Assembly: GCA_002733885.1 (NCBI GenBank)
Contig: NVXJ01000017.1
Span: forward strand, 31,443-66,920
DNA: 35,478 nucleotides
Direction: 5' to 3'
DNA from: Arcobacter sp.
GTDB lineage: Bacteria > Campylobacterota > Campylobacteria > Campylobacterales > Sulfurimonadaceae
Made by a program: the position numbers and the translations under genes. Below, one piece after another: positions 1 through 7,778 of the stretch (its first letter is position 1; every line of letters begins with the position of its first letter). A model generated the notes under the pieces. The model was given only the letters and a program-made list of their open reading frames with translations, was not told the origin of the DNA and ran no database searches.

Positions 1-674
1 TTAGATACTACCGCATAATAAGTAAAGGTAGAATAAGGAAGGTTTTCTTCATAAGAATCAACACCTTCTTTTGTGGCCACTTTTAAAGAAAAATCCTTTA
101 AGTTAGCCATTTGACCTTCAGCCGAAAACACAACAATATTATGTTGATTGTCATATTGGGATGTTTTATAGTCTAAGACTTTAAACTTATTTGCAAGCAC
201 ACTTGAAAAGTCTTTTTCAGGATTAAGTCTAACTGTTTCAATAAACTTACCCTTAAGTGTTTCAGACATGGAATCTTGAAGTCCTGAAAAGACTAGTGTA
301 GTCTTAACATTTGGAATTCTTACTCTTGAACCGATAACTTGAAAATAAAAGGTATCATAAAAATAATGTTCTTGAATATGACGTTCTTTATCCTTAGCTA
401 AACGGCGTATCCCCATCGCTGAAGAAAAAGTATAATTAAGGCTTTCATAATCTTTTTGAGCAGAAAGAGCCTTAATGGTTATAGTGAAAATCTGACCCTT
501 GAAAAGTTTTTTTGGAAGGTTTACATATGATTGATATAAGAGTTTTGCTTCGATAGCAGGTTTTTCTTCTAGGGTGTTATTATCTTCAAAGCTAGAAAAA
601 CCAGTGCTATGACTTGTATTTGTATCTGCTTGGCAAAAGGAAATAGAAAAAAGAAAAAGAAGGAAAAATCGCAT
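1..674 (-). CDS. Periplasmic protein downstream of purQ, partial
   Basis: The reading frame is open from an ATG at 674 to the left edge of the window, giving 224 codons with the C-terminus missing. It starts MRFFLLFLFSISFCQA, a signal peptide with a likely cleavage after CQA, so the product is probably periplasmic. The rest is beta-rich and polar (for example GQIFTITIKAL and VRIPNVKTTLVFSG) with no motif I can name. The ATG directly abuts the purQ stop codon, so it is translated in the pur transcript. In Campylobacter jejuni a periplasmic protein of unknown function also follows purSQ, and this is probably its counterpart (known order, recalled). No function is assigned. Confidence 0.8.
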   Translation of the reverse strand, partial: MRFFLLFLFSISFCQADTNTSHSTGFSSFEDNNTLEEKPAIEAKLLYQSYVNLPKKLFKGQIFTITIKALSAQKDYESLNYTFSSAMGIRRLAKDKERHIQEHYFYDTFYFQVIGSRVRIPNVKTTLVFSGLQDSMSETLKGKFIETVRLNPEKDFSSVLANKFKVLDYKTSQYDNQHNIVVFSAEGQMANLKDFSLKVATKEGVDSYEENLPYSTFTYYAVVS

Positions 675-1346
675 CTACGCGAAGAACCCTTCTAGCATCT
701 TAATACCATCATCAGAAGCAAGGATAGATTCCATTGCGCGTTCGGGGTGAGGCATAAGTCCAAATACATTTTTGGCCTTATTACATACACCAGCAATAGC
801 GTCAACCGAGCCATTAGGATTAGAAATATTTCCATTTTCATCCGTATAATGAAGAAGCACTTGATCATTAGCATAAAGCTCTTTTCTACCCTCTTCATCA
901 ATGAAGTAGTTTCCATCATGGTGAGCGATAGGGATATTCACAACATCATTTAGGCCTAGTTTAGCTAAGAAAGTGTTGTTATTATTAGCCACTTTTAGAT
1001 GGTGATGCTTAGAAATAAAGTGAAGACCCTCATTACGCTTAAGCGCGCCAGGAAGAAGACCTGCTTCTGTAAGTACTTGAAAACCATTACAGATACCAAG
1101 AACATTACCACCCTTGTTAGCGTGAGCCACAACAGCTTGCATAACAGGAGAAAAACGAGCAATCGCACCTGAACGAAGGTAGTCTCCATAGGAAAAACCA
1201 CCCGCAACAACCACTAAGTCTGTGTCATCAGAAAACTTAGTTTCTTTGTGCCATACTATCTCTACTTCAGCGCCTAGCCTCTTAAAAGCATATTCAGTAT
1301 CATATTCACAGTTTGTACCTGGAAATTGAACAACGACAACTTTCAT
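675..1346 (-). CDS. purQ: Phosphoribosylformylglycinamidine synthase, glutaminase subunit PurQ
   Basis: PurQ releases ammonia from glutamine and passes it to PurL, which converts FGAR to FGAM in step 4 of purine synthesis. The 223-residue length is normal for the stand-alone subunit. The class I amidotransferase triad is visible: nucleophile Cys86 in GICNGFQ, and His200 and Glu202 in MPHPERA. The conserved GGFSYGDYLRSGA stretch (49-61) is also present. The start codon overlaps the purS stop by one base (TAATG), so the two are translationally coupled. PurL is not in the window. Confidence 0.97.
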   Translation of the reverse strand: MKVVVVQFPGTNCEYDTEYAFKRLGAEVEIVWHKETKFSDDTDLVVVAGGFSYGDYLRSGAIARFSPVMQAVVAHANKGGNVLGICNGFQVLTEAGLLPGALKRNEGLHFISKHHHLKVANNNNTFLAKLGLNDVVNIPIAHHDGNYFIDEEGRKELYANDQVLLHYTDENGNISNPNGSVDAIAGVCNKAKNVFGLMPHPERAMESILASDDGIKMLEGFFA

Positions 1347-1588
1347 TACTTAACTAGCTCGATTTCATAATCTTCGATTACTGTATTTGCAAGAAGTGAT
1401 TCACACATCTCAGTAACTTCTTTTCTAGCAGCTGTCTCATCTGTTGAAGTCAATTTTAAGATGATTTGTTTACCAACACGAACGTCTTCAACACCTTCGA
1501 ATTTTAAAGAGTCAAGAGCGTGATGAACCGCCTTCCCCTGAGAATCTAGTACGCCTGCTTTTAACGAGATGTTTACAATTGCTTTCAT
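1346..1588 (-). CDS. purS: Phosphoribosylformylglycinamidine synthase subunit PurS
   Basis: PurS is the small 80-residue subunit that holds PurQ and PurL together in the three-part FGAM synthase. The N-terminus MKAIVNISLKAGVLDSQG matches the family pattern, in which a beta strand leads into the D-x-Q-G segment, and the central GVEDVRVGKQI is also typical. An AAGGA ribosome binding site lies just upstream. It overlaps purQ by one base. In C. jejuni purC lies between ctpA and purS; here the 90-bp gap to ctpA holds only a hairpin. Confidence 0.95.
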   Translation of the reverse strand: MKAIVNISLKAGVLDSQGKAVHHALDSLKFEGVEDVRVGKQIILKLTSTDETAARKEVTEMCESLLANTVIEDYEIELVK

Positions 1589-1619
1589 GTGTTTCCTTAT
1601 TTTCTTGTTTTCTTAAAAT

Positions 1620-1652
1620 AAGTCTTGGGAATGATTTACCAAGACTTTTTTT
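1620..1652. terminator. Hairpin terminator between ctpA and purS
   Basis: The inverted repeat AGTCTTGG (1621-1628) and CCAAGACT (1639-1646) has a 10-nt loop. On the plus strand seven T residues follow (1646-1652). On the minus strand, where ctpA and purS are transcribed, the stem is followed by a weaker TATTTT tract. It therefore looks bidirectional. It would end or attenuate the ctpA transcript before purS, which would then need its own promoter or depend on read-through. Confidence 0.65.
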
Positions 1653-1678
1653 CTAATACTTGTTTTGGGGCTAGGTTA

Positions 1679-3007
1679 TTAGTTGCCTTTCATAATCTGT
1701 AATGCCTTACTGATACCTACTGCTTCTTTAAGTTGAAAATCTTTTTTAAGATTTTCTTCTGTAATAATATTTTTATCTTTTTTAACTTCTTCTTTTTTAA
1801 CTTCTTTTTTGCCATCTACCTTAGCCAATTCACCTTCTAGGTGTTTTTTAAGGTCTGCTTCTTTAATAACAAACTCATTTTCATAAGTTTTTAATTCACC
1901 TAAATGTACTTCAACATCGGGTTTAACACCAACAGCTTGAATGGTACGCCCACTTGGAAGGTAATACCTTGCAATGGTTAATTTAATGGCCTCATCTTCT
2001 GTAATAGGAAGGATGACTTGAACCGAACCCTTACCAAAAGTATTTTCACCTACAATGACTGCACGTTTATGATCTTGTAAGGCGCCTGCAACAATTTCAG
2101 AAGCAGAGGCTGACCCCTCATTTACAAGAACAACAATAGTTTGCTTAGAATACGTTCCTGAAGAAGAAGCGCGGTATATCTTTTCTTCTTCCTTATCACG
2201 TCCTTTTTGAGAAACAATAATACCTTCTTCTACAAAAAGATCAACAAGACCAACAGCCTGGTCTAATAAACCGCCAGGGTTGTTTCTAAGGTCAAGAATA
2301 ATACCCTTGTTTTTATTTGCAGACTTAGAGAGCTCTTTTTTTACACCTTCTACAACTTTTTTATCAAAGCTTGTAACACGAAGGTAAAGAATATCATCAC
2401 CAATCTTTTTTGCATAAACAGACTGTATTTTAATGGTACCTCGAATAATATCTATACTTAAGGGTTTAGGCTCATGTTTACGAACAATGGTAAGGTTAAT
2501 AGCTGTGCCTTTTTTCCCACGCATAATACTAACAGCGTCATCAATAGTCATACTAAGGGTTGACTTGTCATTGATTTTTAAAATAATATCACCAGATTTT
2601 AAGCCAGCCTTATCTGCTGGTGTTCCTTCAATAGGTGCGATAACGGTAAGGGCACCATCTTTAATACCAACCGTAATTCCAAGACCACCAAACTCACCAT
2701 TAGTTTGAATTCTCATGCTTTCAAAATGTTTAGCATTTAAAAAAGTTGAATGGGCATCAAGGTTAGATAGCATCCCACTTAGGGCCTTATCCATAAGTTC
2801 TTCAATCGTAACAGGGTCTACATTATATTTTTCAACGAGACCTAAAACCTTAGTGAATTTTGCCAAAGATTGAAGTCTCGACTGTTGAACAGAAACTTCA
2901 TCTGAGCTAGGGATATTTTCTTTTGCAAAGAGAGAAGGGGTGAGAAGTAGGGCCCCAGCAAGAGCGGTTGTAAGGAAACCAATAGTAATAAACTTATTCT
3001 TTTTCAT
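1679..3007 (-). CDS. ctpA: C-terminal processing peptidase (S41 family) with PDZ domain
   Basis: This periplasmic serine protease cleaves proteins near their C-termini. It has 442 residues: a signal peptide (1-28), a PDZ domain around 100-180 (GLGITVGIKDGALTVIAPIEG, then the GLKSGDIILKI carboxylate-binding loop) and the S41 protease core up to about 370. The Ser/Lys dyad is Ser301 in GSASASEIVAGAL and Lys326 in TFGKGSVQ, with the usual 25-residue spacing. The tail (395-425) is a lysine- and glutamate-rich low-complexity linker. On the minus strand a TATAAT box at 3045-3040 could be its promoter. CtpA next to the pur genes matches the C. jejuni order. Confidence 0.95.
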   Translation of the reverse strand: MKKNKFITIGFLTTALAGALLLTPSLFAKENIPSSDEVSVQQSRLQSLAKFTKVLGLVEKYNVDPVTIEELMDKALSGMLSNLDAHSTFLNAKHFESMRIQTNGEFGGLGITVGIKDGALTVIAPIEGTPADKAGLKSGDIILKINDKSTLSMTIDDAVSIMRGKKGTAINLTIVRKHEPKPLSIDIIRGTIKIQSVYAKKIGDDILYLRVTSFDKKVVEGVKKELSKSANKNKGIILDLRNNPGGLLDQAVGLVDLFVEEGIIVSQKGRDKEEEKIYRASSSGTYSKQTIVVLVNEGSASASEIVAGALQDHKRAVIVGENTFGKGSVQVILPITEDEAIKLTIARYYLPSGRTIQAVGVKPDVEVHLGELKTYENEFVIKEADLKKHLEGELAKVDGKKEVKKEEVKKDKNIITEENLKKDFQLKEAVGISKALQIMKGN

Positions 3008-3114
3008 AGAGTATGCACTTATTTTAAATTTAAAAACTGATTATACACATATGTGACTGAAAACTATATTAGAGGTCTTTTAATTTCATTTTTCGAGGCT
3101 TGAAAACTATATAC

Positions 3115-3143
3115 TTGACAGTAAGTGACTAAAGTTGTATAAT
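3115..3143 (+). promoter_or_regulatory. Consensus sigma70 promoter of clpB
   Basis: The sequence has TTGACA at 3115-3120, a 17-bp spacer, and TATAAT at 3138-3143. Both hexamers are perfect matches to the sigma70 consensus at ideal spacing. Transcription would start near 3150, leaving a leader of about 27 nt with an AAAGGA ribosome binding site at 3165-3170. A full -35 match is unusual in Campylobacterota, where -35 boxes are poorly conserved. I see no CIRCE element (TTAGCACTC-N9-GAGTGCTAA) overlapping it. Confidence 0.85.
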
Positions 3144-3176
3144 ATCATCTATATCAAGGTTACTAAAGGATAAATA

Positions 3177-5741
3177 ATGAAAAATATTTTTGAAAAACTA
3201 ACACATCAGATGACAGAAGCGATAGAATCTGCCATTTCTCTTGCCTTACATAATAAAAATGCAGAGGTTCAAAGCCTACATTTTCTGTGGGGACAACTCA
3301 CAAACTCAAATTCTGTCTTATCTCAAGTCTTTAATAAGATGAACATCGATAAAACAGCCATAGAACTAGACATTAAAAGTGAAACGAACAAGCTTCCTAC
3401 AAGCTCATCTTTGACCAAGGAAAGTATCCGTTTAAGCCGTGACTTTACTCAGAGTTTAGAAGTAGCAGAGTCTTGGATGGTTCAAAATGGTGATAGTTTT
3501 ATTGCTGTTGATGCCTGGGTATTAGCCAATATCAAACATGAACCTCTTAAGTCTATCTTGGGAAAATATATAGACCTAATGGAGCTTACTAAAAACTTAG
3601 AAGGCTTAAGAGGGGGACAAAAGATTGAATCTCAATCTGCAGATGAGACCTTAGAAAGTTTATCGAAGTATGGCATTGATTTAACTGCAGCTGCGGCAGA
3701 AGGAAAGTTATCTCCTGTTATTGGGCGTGATGATGAGATTAATAGAATGATGCAAATTCTTATCCGCCAAAGTAAAAATAATCCTATTCTTTTGGGTGAA
3801 CCAGGTGTTGGTAAAACTGCCTTGGCCGAAGGCTTAGCCACACGTATTGCTAATGGCGAAGTACCTACAAGTTTAAAAAACAAGCGTCTTATCGCCTTAG
3901 ATATGAGTGCCTTGATTGCAGGGGCTAAGTATAGAGGAGAATTTGAAGAACGCCTTAAAGCAGTCATTGACGAGGTTAAAGAAAGTGGAAATATCATTTT
4001 ATTTATTGACGAGATTCATACTATCATAGGTGCCGGGGCAAGTGAAGGGTCTATGGATGCGGCAAATATCTTAAAACCTGCTCTTGCAAGAGGGGAACTT
4101 CATACTATTGGAGCAACCACGCTTAAAGAGTATAGAAAGCATTTTGAAAAAGACACAGCCTTACAAAGACGTTTCCAACCCGTTGATGTGCCTGAACCAT
4201 CAGTCAATCAAACCCTTCAAATTCTTCGTGGATTAAAAGAGCGATTAGAAACACATCATAATGTAAGCATTACGGATGCAGCCCTTATTTCAGCGGCAAA
4301 ACTTTCAGATAGGTATATTGCAGACAGATTTTTACCTGATAAGGCTATTGACCTTATTGATGAGGCTGCGGCTGAACTGAAGATGCAAATTGAATCAGAA
4401 CCCCATGTTCTTTCTAATGTAAAACGTCAAATTTCTGAACTTCAAGTTGAAAAAGAAGCCTTAAAAATGGAAGAAAGTAAGGCCAATACAAAACGTCTTG
4501 AAGAGGTTGCCAAAGAACTAGCAGACGCTCAAGAAACACAAAGGTCTTTAGAAACACAGTTTGGAAATGAAAAAGCTGTTTTTGACAAGATATCTTCTAT
4601 TAAAAACGAGGTAGAATTTAAAAGACGTGAGGCTGAACAAGCTAAAACTAATGGAGACTTTAATAAGGCCGCAGAAATTGAATATAGTGATATTCCTTCC
4701 CTTGTTGAGGCTGAAAGCACGCAGCAAGAAATATGGGCTAAGATGCAAGAAGAGGGCACCCTACTTAGAAATTCAGTAGATGAAAATGCTATTGCCTCTG
4801 TGGTAAGTAAATGGACAAAAATTCCTGTACAAAAGATGTTACAAGGAGAAAAAGATAAAATTTTACATATTAAAGATGAACTTGATAAGGAAGTAATAGG
4901 TCAAGAAAAGGCCACCTTTGCAATATCTCGCGCCATTAAACGAAACAAGGCAGGCTTGTCTGATAAGGACAGACCTATTGGCTCATTTTTATTCTTAGGC
5001 CCAACGGGTGTGGGTAAGACACAAACAGCTAAGACCTTAGCCAAGTTTTTATTTGATAGTGAAGATTCTATGGTGAGAATAGATATGAGTGAGTATATGG
5101 AAAAACACTCAGTTTCTCGTCTTGTCGGGGCTCCTCCTGGGTATGTGGGTTATGATGAGGGTGGACAGTTGACAGAGGCGGTTAGACGGAAACCTTATAG
5201 TGTTATCTTGTTAGATGAGATAGAAAAGGCCCATCCGGATGTGTTTAATATCTTGCTTCAGGTCTTAGATGATGGACGCTTAACGGATAACAAAGGCGTG
5301 GTGGTTGATTTTACAAATACCATTATTATACTAACCTCAAATATTGCCTCAGATAAGATTATGGAAGGTGCTGATGACGAAATAGTCTTAGGTGAATTAA
5401 AATCACACTTTAAACCTGAATTTTTAAACAGACTTGATGATATGGTTGTGTTTAATCCTTTAGGCTTAGAACAGATTGAGGGAATTGTAGAGATATTTTT
5501 TGCACAAATACAAGAAAAAGTATCTGAAAGAAATATAAGCCTAAGTCTTAGTAAAGAGGCTATAGCCTTTATCGCTAAGTCAGGTTTTGACCCTGTGTAT
5601 GGGGCAAGACCTCTTAAAAGAGCCTTATATGAGTTGGTTGAAGACAAGCTAGCTGACCTTATCTTATCGGGTGAGATAGAAGAAGGTTCAAGTATTGAGT
5701 TTGTGATGCAAGGAGATGAATTTTCTGTACATATACACTAA
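3177..5741 (+). CDS. clpB: Disaggregating AAA+ chaperone ClpB
   Basis: ClpB is a hexameric ATPase that pulls proteins out of aggregates together with DnaK. The 854 residues match the family (E. coli 857). In order there are an N-terminal Clp repeat domain (about 1-145), NBD1 with Walker A GEPGVGKT (207-214) and Walker B FIDE (276-279), and a charged coiled-coil middle domain (about 400-525). NBD2 follows, with Walker A GPTGVGKT (608-615), the arginine-finger/sensor region and [15 protein letters not shown] near the end. The YRGEFEERL segment and the NBD2 GYVGYDEGG pore loop are intact. It appears functional and sits under its own strong promoter. Confidence 0.98.
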   Translation: MKNIFEKLTHQMTEAIESAISLALHNKNAEVQSLHFLWGQLTNSNSVLSQVFNKMNIDKTAIELDIKSETNKLPTSSSLTKESIRLSRDFTQSLEVAESWMVQNGDSFIAVDAWVLANIKHEPLKSILGKYIDLMELTKNLEGLRGGQKIESQSADETLESLSKYGIDLTAAAAEGKLSPVIGRDDEINRMMQILIRQSKNNPILLGEPGVGKTALAEGLATRIANGEVPTSLKNKRLIALDMSALIAGAKYRGEFEERLKAVIDEVKESGNIILFIDEIHTIIGAGASEGSMDAANILKPALARGELHTIGATTLKEYRKHFEKDTALQRRFQPVDVPEPSVNQTLQILRGLKERLETHHNVSITDAALISAAKLSDRYIADRFLPDKAIDLIDEAAAELKMQIESEPHVLSNVKRQISELQVEKEALKMEESKANTKRLEEVAKELADAQETQRSLETQFGNEKAVFDKISSIKNEVEFKRREAEQAKTNGDFNKAAEIEYSDIPSLVEAESTQQEIWAKMQEEGTLLRNSVDENAIASVVSKWTKIPVQKMLQGEKDKILHIKDELDKEVIGQEKATFAISRAIKRNKAGLSDKDRPIGSFLFLGPTGVGKTQTAKTLAKFLFDSEDSMVRIDMSEYMEKHSVSRLVGAPPGYVGYDEGGQLTEAVRRKPYSVILLDEIEKAHPDVFNILLQVLDDGRLTDNKGVVVDFTNTIIILTSNIASDKIMEGADDEIVLGELKSHFKPEFLNRLDDMVVFNPLGLEQIEGIVEIFFAQIQEKVSERNISLSLSKEAIAFIAKSGFDPVYGARPLKRALYELVEDKLADLILSGEIEEGSSIEFVMQGDEFSVHIH

Positions 5742-5768
5742 TGACACAATTAGGTCACGAATTTTTAG

Positions 5769-5774
5769 TATAAT
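5769..5774 (+). promoter_or_regulatory. Possible -10 box right before the cytochrome gene
   Basis: A perfect TATAAT ends six bases before the ATG at 5781. There is no purine-rich ribosome binding site in between (only GAGATT). If this box is used, transcription begins at or next to the start codon, giving a leaderless mRNA. Leaderless transcripts are known in Helicobacter and Campylobacter. The gene could instead be read through from clpB. Confidence 0.4.
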
Positions 5775-5780
5775 GAGATT

Positions 5781-6128
5781 ATGAAATTATTAATCTTATT
5801 ATTTGCACTTACTTTAGCCCTTCTTTCTTGTACAGGTGACTGTCTCACCTGTCACCCAAACCTTGTCCCTACTATTAATGAAGATGAACGACATAAGCCG
5901 ATGTTGACCTGTATTAATTGTCATTCTGCTAATCCAAACTCTATGGCTGATTGTGGTTCTGACTGTTTTGCCTGTCATCCAATGAGTAAAATTAATGGCT
6001 TAGGTATTAAGGAACATGATGTAATTCAAGGATGTAGAGACTGTCATGTGAAGATGAAGGAAGAACTTTTTGGTATTCCTACTAAGGGACAGTCAACTCT
6101 GAAAGATGCATTGTTTCAGTTAGATTAA
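5781..6128 (+). CDS. Small tetraheme c-type cytochrome lipoprotein (predicted)
   Basis: The 115-residue product has a lipoprotein-type signal (LALLSC, lipidated Cys17) followed by four CxxCH heme-binding motifs at Cys21, Cys44, Cys62 and Cys85. Histidines 38 and 79 could be distal ligands. The first heme motif lies only four residues after the lipidation site, so the domain would sit close to the membrane. Such proteins usually carry electrons in periplasmic respiratory chains; the partner here is unknown and no terminal reductase is nearby. The last 47 bp overlap the 3' end of the convergent minus-strand gene. I cannot name a family beyond multiheme cytochrome. Confidence 0.8.
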   Translation: MKLLILLFALTLALLSCTGDCLTCHPNLVPTINEDERHKPMLTCINCHSANPNSMADCGSDCFACHPMSKINGLGIKEHDVIQGCRDCHVKMKEELFGIPTKGQSTLKDALFQLD

Positions 6129-7110
6129 GGTCAATTTGAGAAAGGTTAGCATCCTTAGAAATAAATGCCTTTTCAATAATAAACTCTTGTGAATCAAGAA
6201 GGCTTTTATCTTCATTTAAAAGTACAATAATCCAATTTCCAAGATAGCTATCTTTATTTTTAATACTCTTAAACATCCAGGTTCTATATCTTGAAGCTGG
6301 ATGTATGGTTTGTTCTCTTCTTAGTACTTTTTGTAAGTCTTTGTTTATCCAATAGTAGATGACTTTCTCTTTTCTCTTCACCTGTGTAAAGTCTAAAAAA
6401 CAAGCCACTTGAGGATCACTAAATGTAAAGCTTTGAGTTACTTGTACGGCCTGCCTGCTTTTAACATCATGTGAAACGAGCATTTGCATTAAGTTTCTCT
6501 GTTTTTTTGTAAAAGAAAACTTGCCCTCTTGAAATAAGAGCTCTTTTTTATTGTCTTGTAGGATGATAGTCTTGTCTTGGTTTGAAAGACTAAGGGTGTA
6601 GTGTTCTTTGATGTCTTTTATCTTATCTTTGTTAAGGTCTTTTATTTTCCAGCTAAGAGACTCTTTTAAACAAAGACTACACCTTGTTTGTTCTTTAAAA
6701 GAACGTGTATAAAGGGATACAACCTTATAATCATGCAGTTGTATGATTGAGCGTGTAGTAAGCTTATACTTGTCTTCTTGTACTTCATTAGAAAATATTA
6801 TTTCTGAAACCCCATCATGATTTAAGTCTATAATTTCATAATCAAAAGAAAAACTTGAAATGAATTCTGCTTCTTCAAGGTCTGGTCTAACGAGAACAAG
6901 AGCTTTTTTTATAATAGCATCTTCATTATCAAAAACAATATGGGTTAAAAAGGCACGTTCATTATCTAATAAATAGACCTTGTCCATCTTCGTAATTGAA
7001 AAACGACTTTGACCAAGCCAACGTTTTATTTTTTTATGGTTTGGTTTAGCGGCTTGCAAAGAGATAGCAAGTAGTAAAAGTAGAGGAAGGAAAAGATGAA
7101 TATTTTTCAT
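6082..7110 (-). CDS. Secreted protein of unknown function with calcium-loop-like motif
   Basis: This 342-residue protein has a clear signal peptide (MKNIHLFLPLLLLLAISLQA). It contains DLNHDGVSEIIF (95-106), of the DxNxDG type found in calcium-binding and FG-GAP/VCBS-like loops, and a weaker second copy, DLNKDKIKDIKE (158-169). A CSLC pair sits at 144-147 and could be a disulfide or metal site; it is not a heme motif because no His follows. The 3' end overlaps the convergent cytochrome gene by 47 bp. I do not recognise the family; a periplasmic beta-propeller-like fold is a guess. Confidence 0.75.
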   Translation of the reverse strand: MKNIHLFLPLLLLLAISLQAAKPNHKKIKRWLGQSRFSITKMDKVYLLDNERAFLTHIVFDNEDAIIKKALVLVRPDLEEAEFISSFSFDYEIIDLNHDGVSEIIFSNEVQEDKYKLTTRSIIQLHDYKVVSLYTRSFKEQTRCSLCLKESLSWKIKDLNKDKIKDIKEHYTLSLSNQDKTIILQDNKKELLFQEGKFSFTKKQRNLMQMLVSHDVKSRQAVQVTQSFTFSDPQVACFLDFTQVKRKEKVIYYWINKDLQKVLRREQTIHPASRYRTWMFKSIKNKDSYLGNWIIVLLNEDKSLLDSQEFIIEKAFISKDANLSQIDLNLTETMHLSELTVP

Positions 7111-7186
7111 TGTTAAAATTTACCTGGAAATGTTATTTTTTGAAAGTATAGCTAAAAGAAAAAAGTTTTAGCTATATAAAGAAGAA

Positions 7187-7717
7187 TTACACGTATAAAA
7201 GTTCTTCAGCCTTATCCAAGTGTTTCATCATTTGTTCTAAAAATCTTTGGGCATGAGATAAGATCTCTTGGGTCTGTTTAAAGGGATCAATCTCTTTAGC
7301 TAAGGCCTTATCTACACCATTAGTAAGACCATGTTTAACAAAATTTAAAAGATTATTATCCCCCTTGTCTTTAATAGGAGCAAAAATGTTTGTAATATCA
7401 CTGGTAAGTTTATTAATAGGTTCTTTTAAAGACGAACCCTCATTTAAACCTTCAATAAACCTGTCAATATTAGGTTGAGCAATTTTTAAAAAGGCATCAA
7501 TCTCTTTTCTGTCTTGAGCATCTATACCATTACCCTCATAATGAAAAGAAAAAGACTCTAAGGAAGAAAATGAAAAAGACTTTCCATCCTTGTTCGAGCT
7601 ATATTCTAAAGATTTTTCATTATTAAAATCAAGTTCAATCAAGTCACCACTACTTGTTCTTATATCAATTGAAAGAGAGTGCTGTGAGTAAGCACTTAAG
7701 GCTGTATTTACGTTCAT
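7187..7717 (-). CDS. Conserved hypothetical protein, DUF5610-like
   Basis: This 176-residue protein is acidic and soluble, without signal peptide or membrane segment. The segment NGIDAQDRKEIDAFLK (63-78) followed by IDRFIEGL resembles the core of proteins annotated as DUF5610, but I cannot confirm this by eye alone. The C-terminal half is helical. The ATG follows directly after the right arm of a palindrome (7719-7753), and its ribosome binding site lies in that arm. Function unknown. Confidence 0.7.
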   Translation of the reverse strand: MNVNTALSAYSQHSLSIDIRTSSGDLIELDFNNEKSLEYSSNKDGKSFSFSSLESFSFHYEGNGIDAQDRKEIDAFLKIAQPNIDRFIEGLNEGSSLKEPINKLTSDITNIFAPIKDKGDNNLLNFVKHGLTNGVDKALAKEIDPFKQTQEILSHAQRFLEQMMKHLDKAEELLYV

Positions 7718-7718
7718 A

Positions 7719-7753
7719 ATATACTCTTTATATAATATTTATTAAGAGTATAT
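7719..7753 (-). promoter_or_regulatory. Palindrome over the ribosome binding site of the gene at 7717
   Basis: ATATACTCTT (7719-7728) and AAGAGTATAT (7744-7753) form a perfect 10-bp inverted repeat with a 15-bp AT-rich spacer. On the minus strand the second arm contains AAAGAG, the only ribosome-binding-site-like sequence before the ATG at 7717. In RNA the hairpin would mask it; as DNA the palindrome could be an operator around a TATATAA -10 box. It could also be part of the terminator of the upstream M6 protease gene, though there is no U tract. Confidence 0.5.
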
Positions 7754-7778
7754 CGTCTTTTTTTGAGAAAAGTGTAAT

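Noticed and set aside
3008-3176. CIRCE or HAIR heat-shock operator near clpB
   Set aside because: Neither TTAGCACTC-N9-GAGTGCTAA nor CTTGAGT-N7-ACTCAAG is present.
3632-3997. 121-codon antisense open frame in clpB
   Set aside because: It mirrors conserved clpB sequence, has no ribosome binding site and codes a low-complexity peptide.
7750-7755. CGATAT on the minus strand as a sigma28 -10 box for the DUF5610-like gene
   Set aside because: No TAAA-type -35 element occurs at the right distance (the nearest is 22 bases away instead of about 17).
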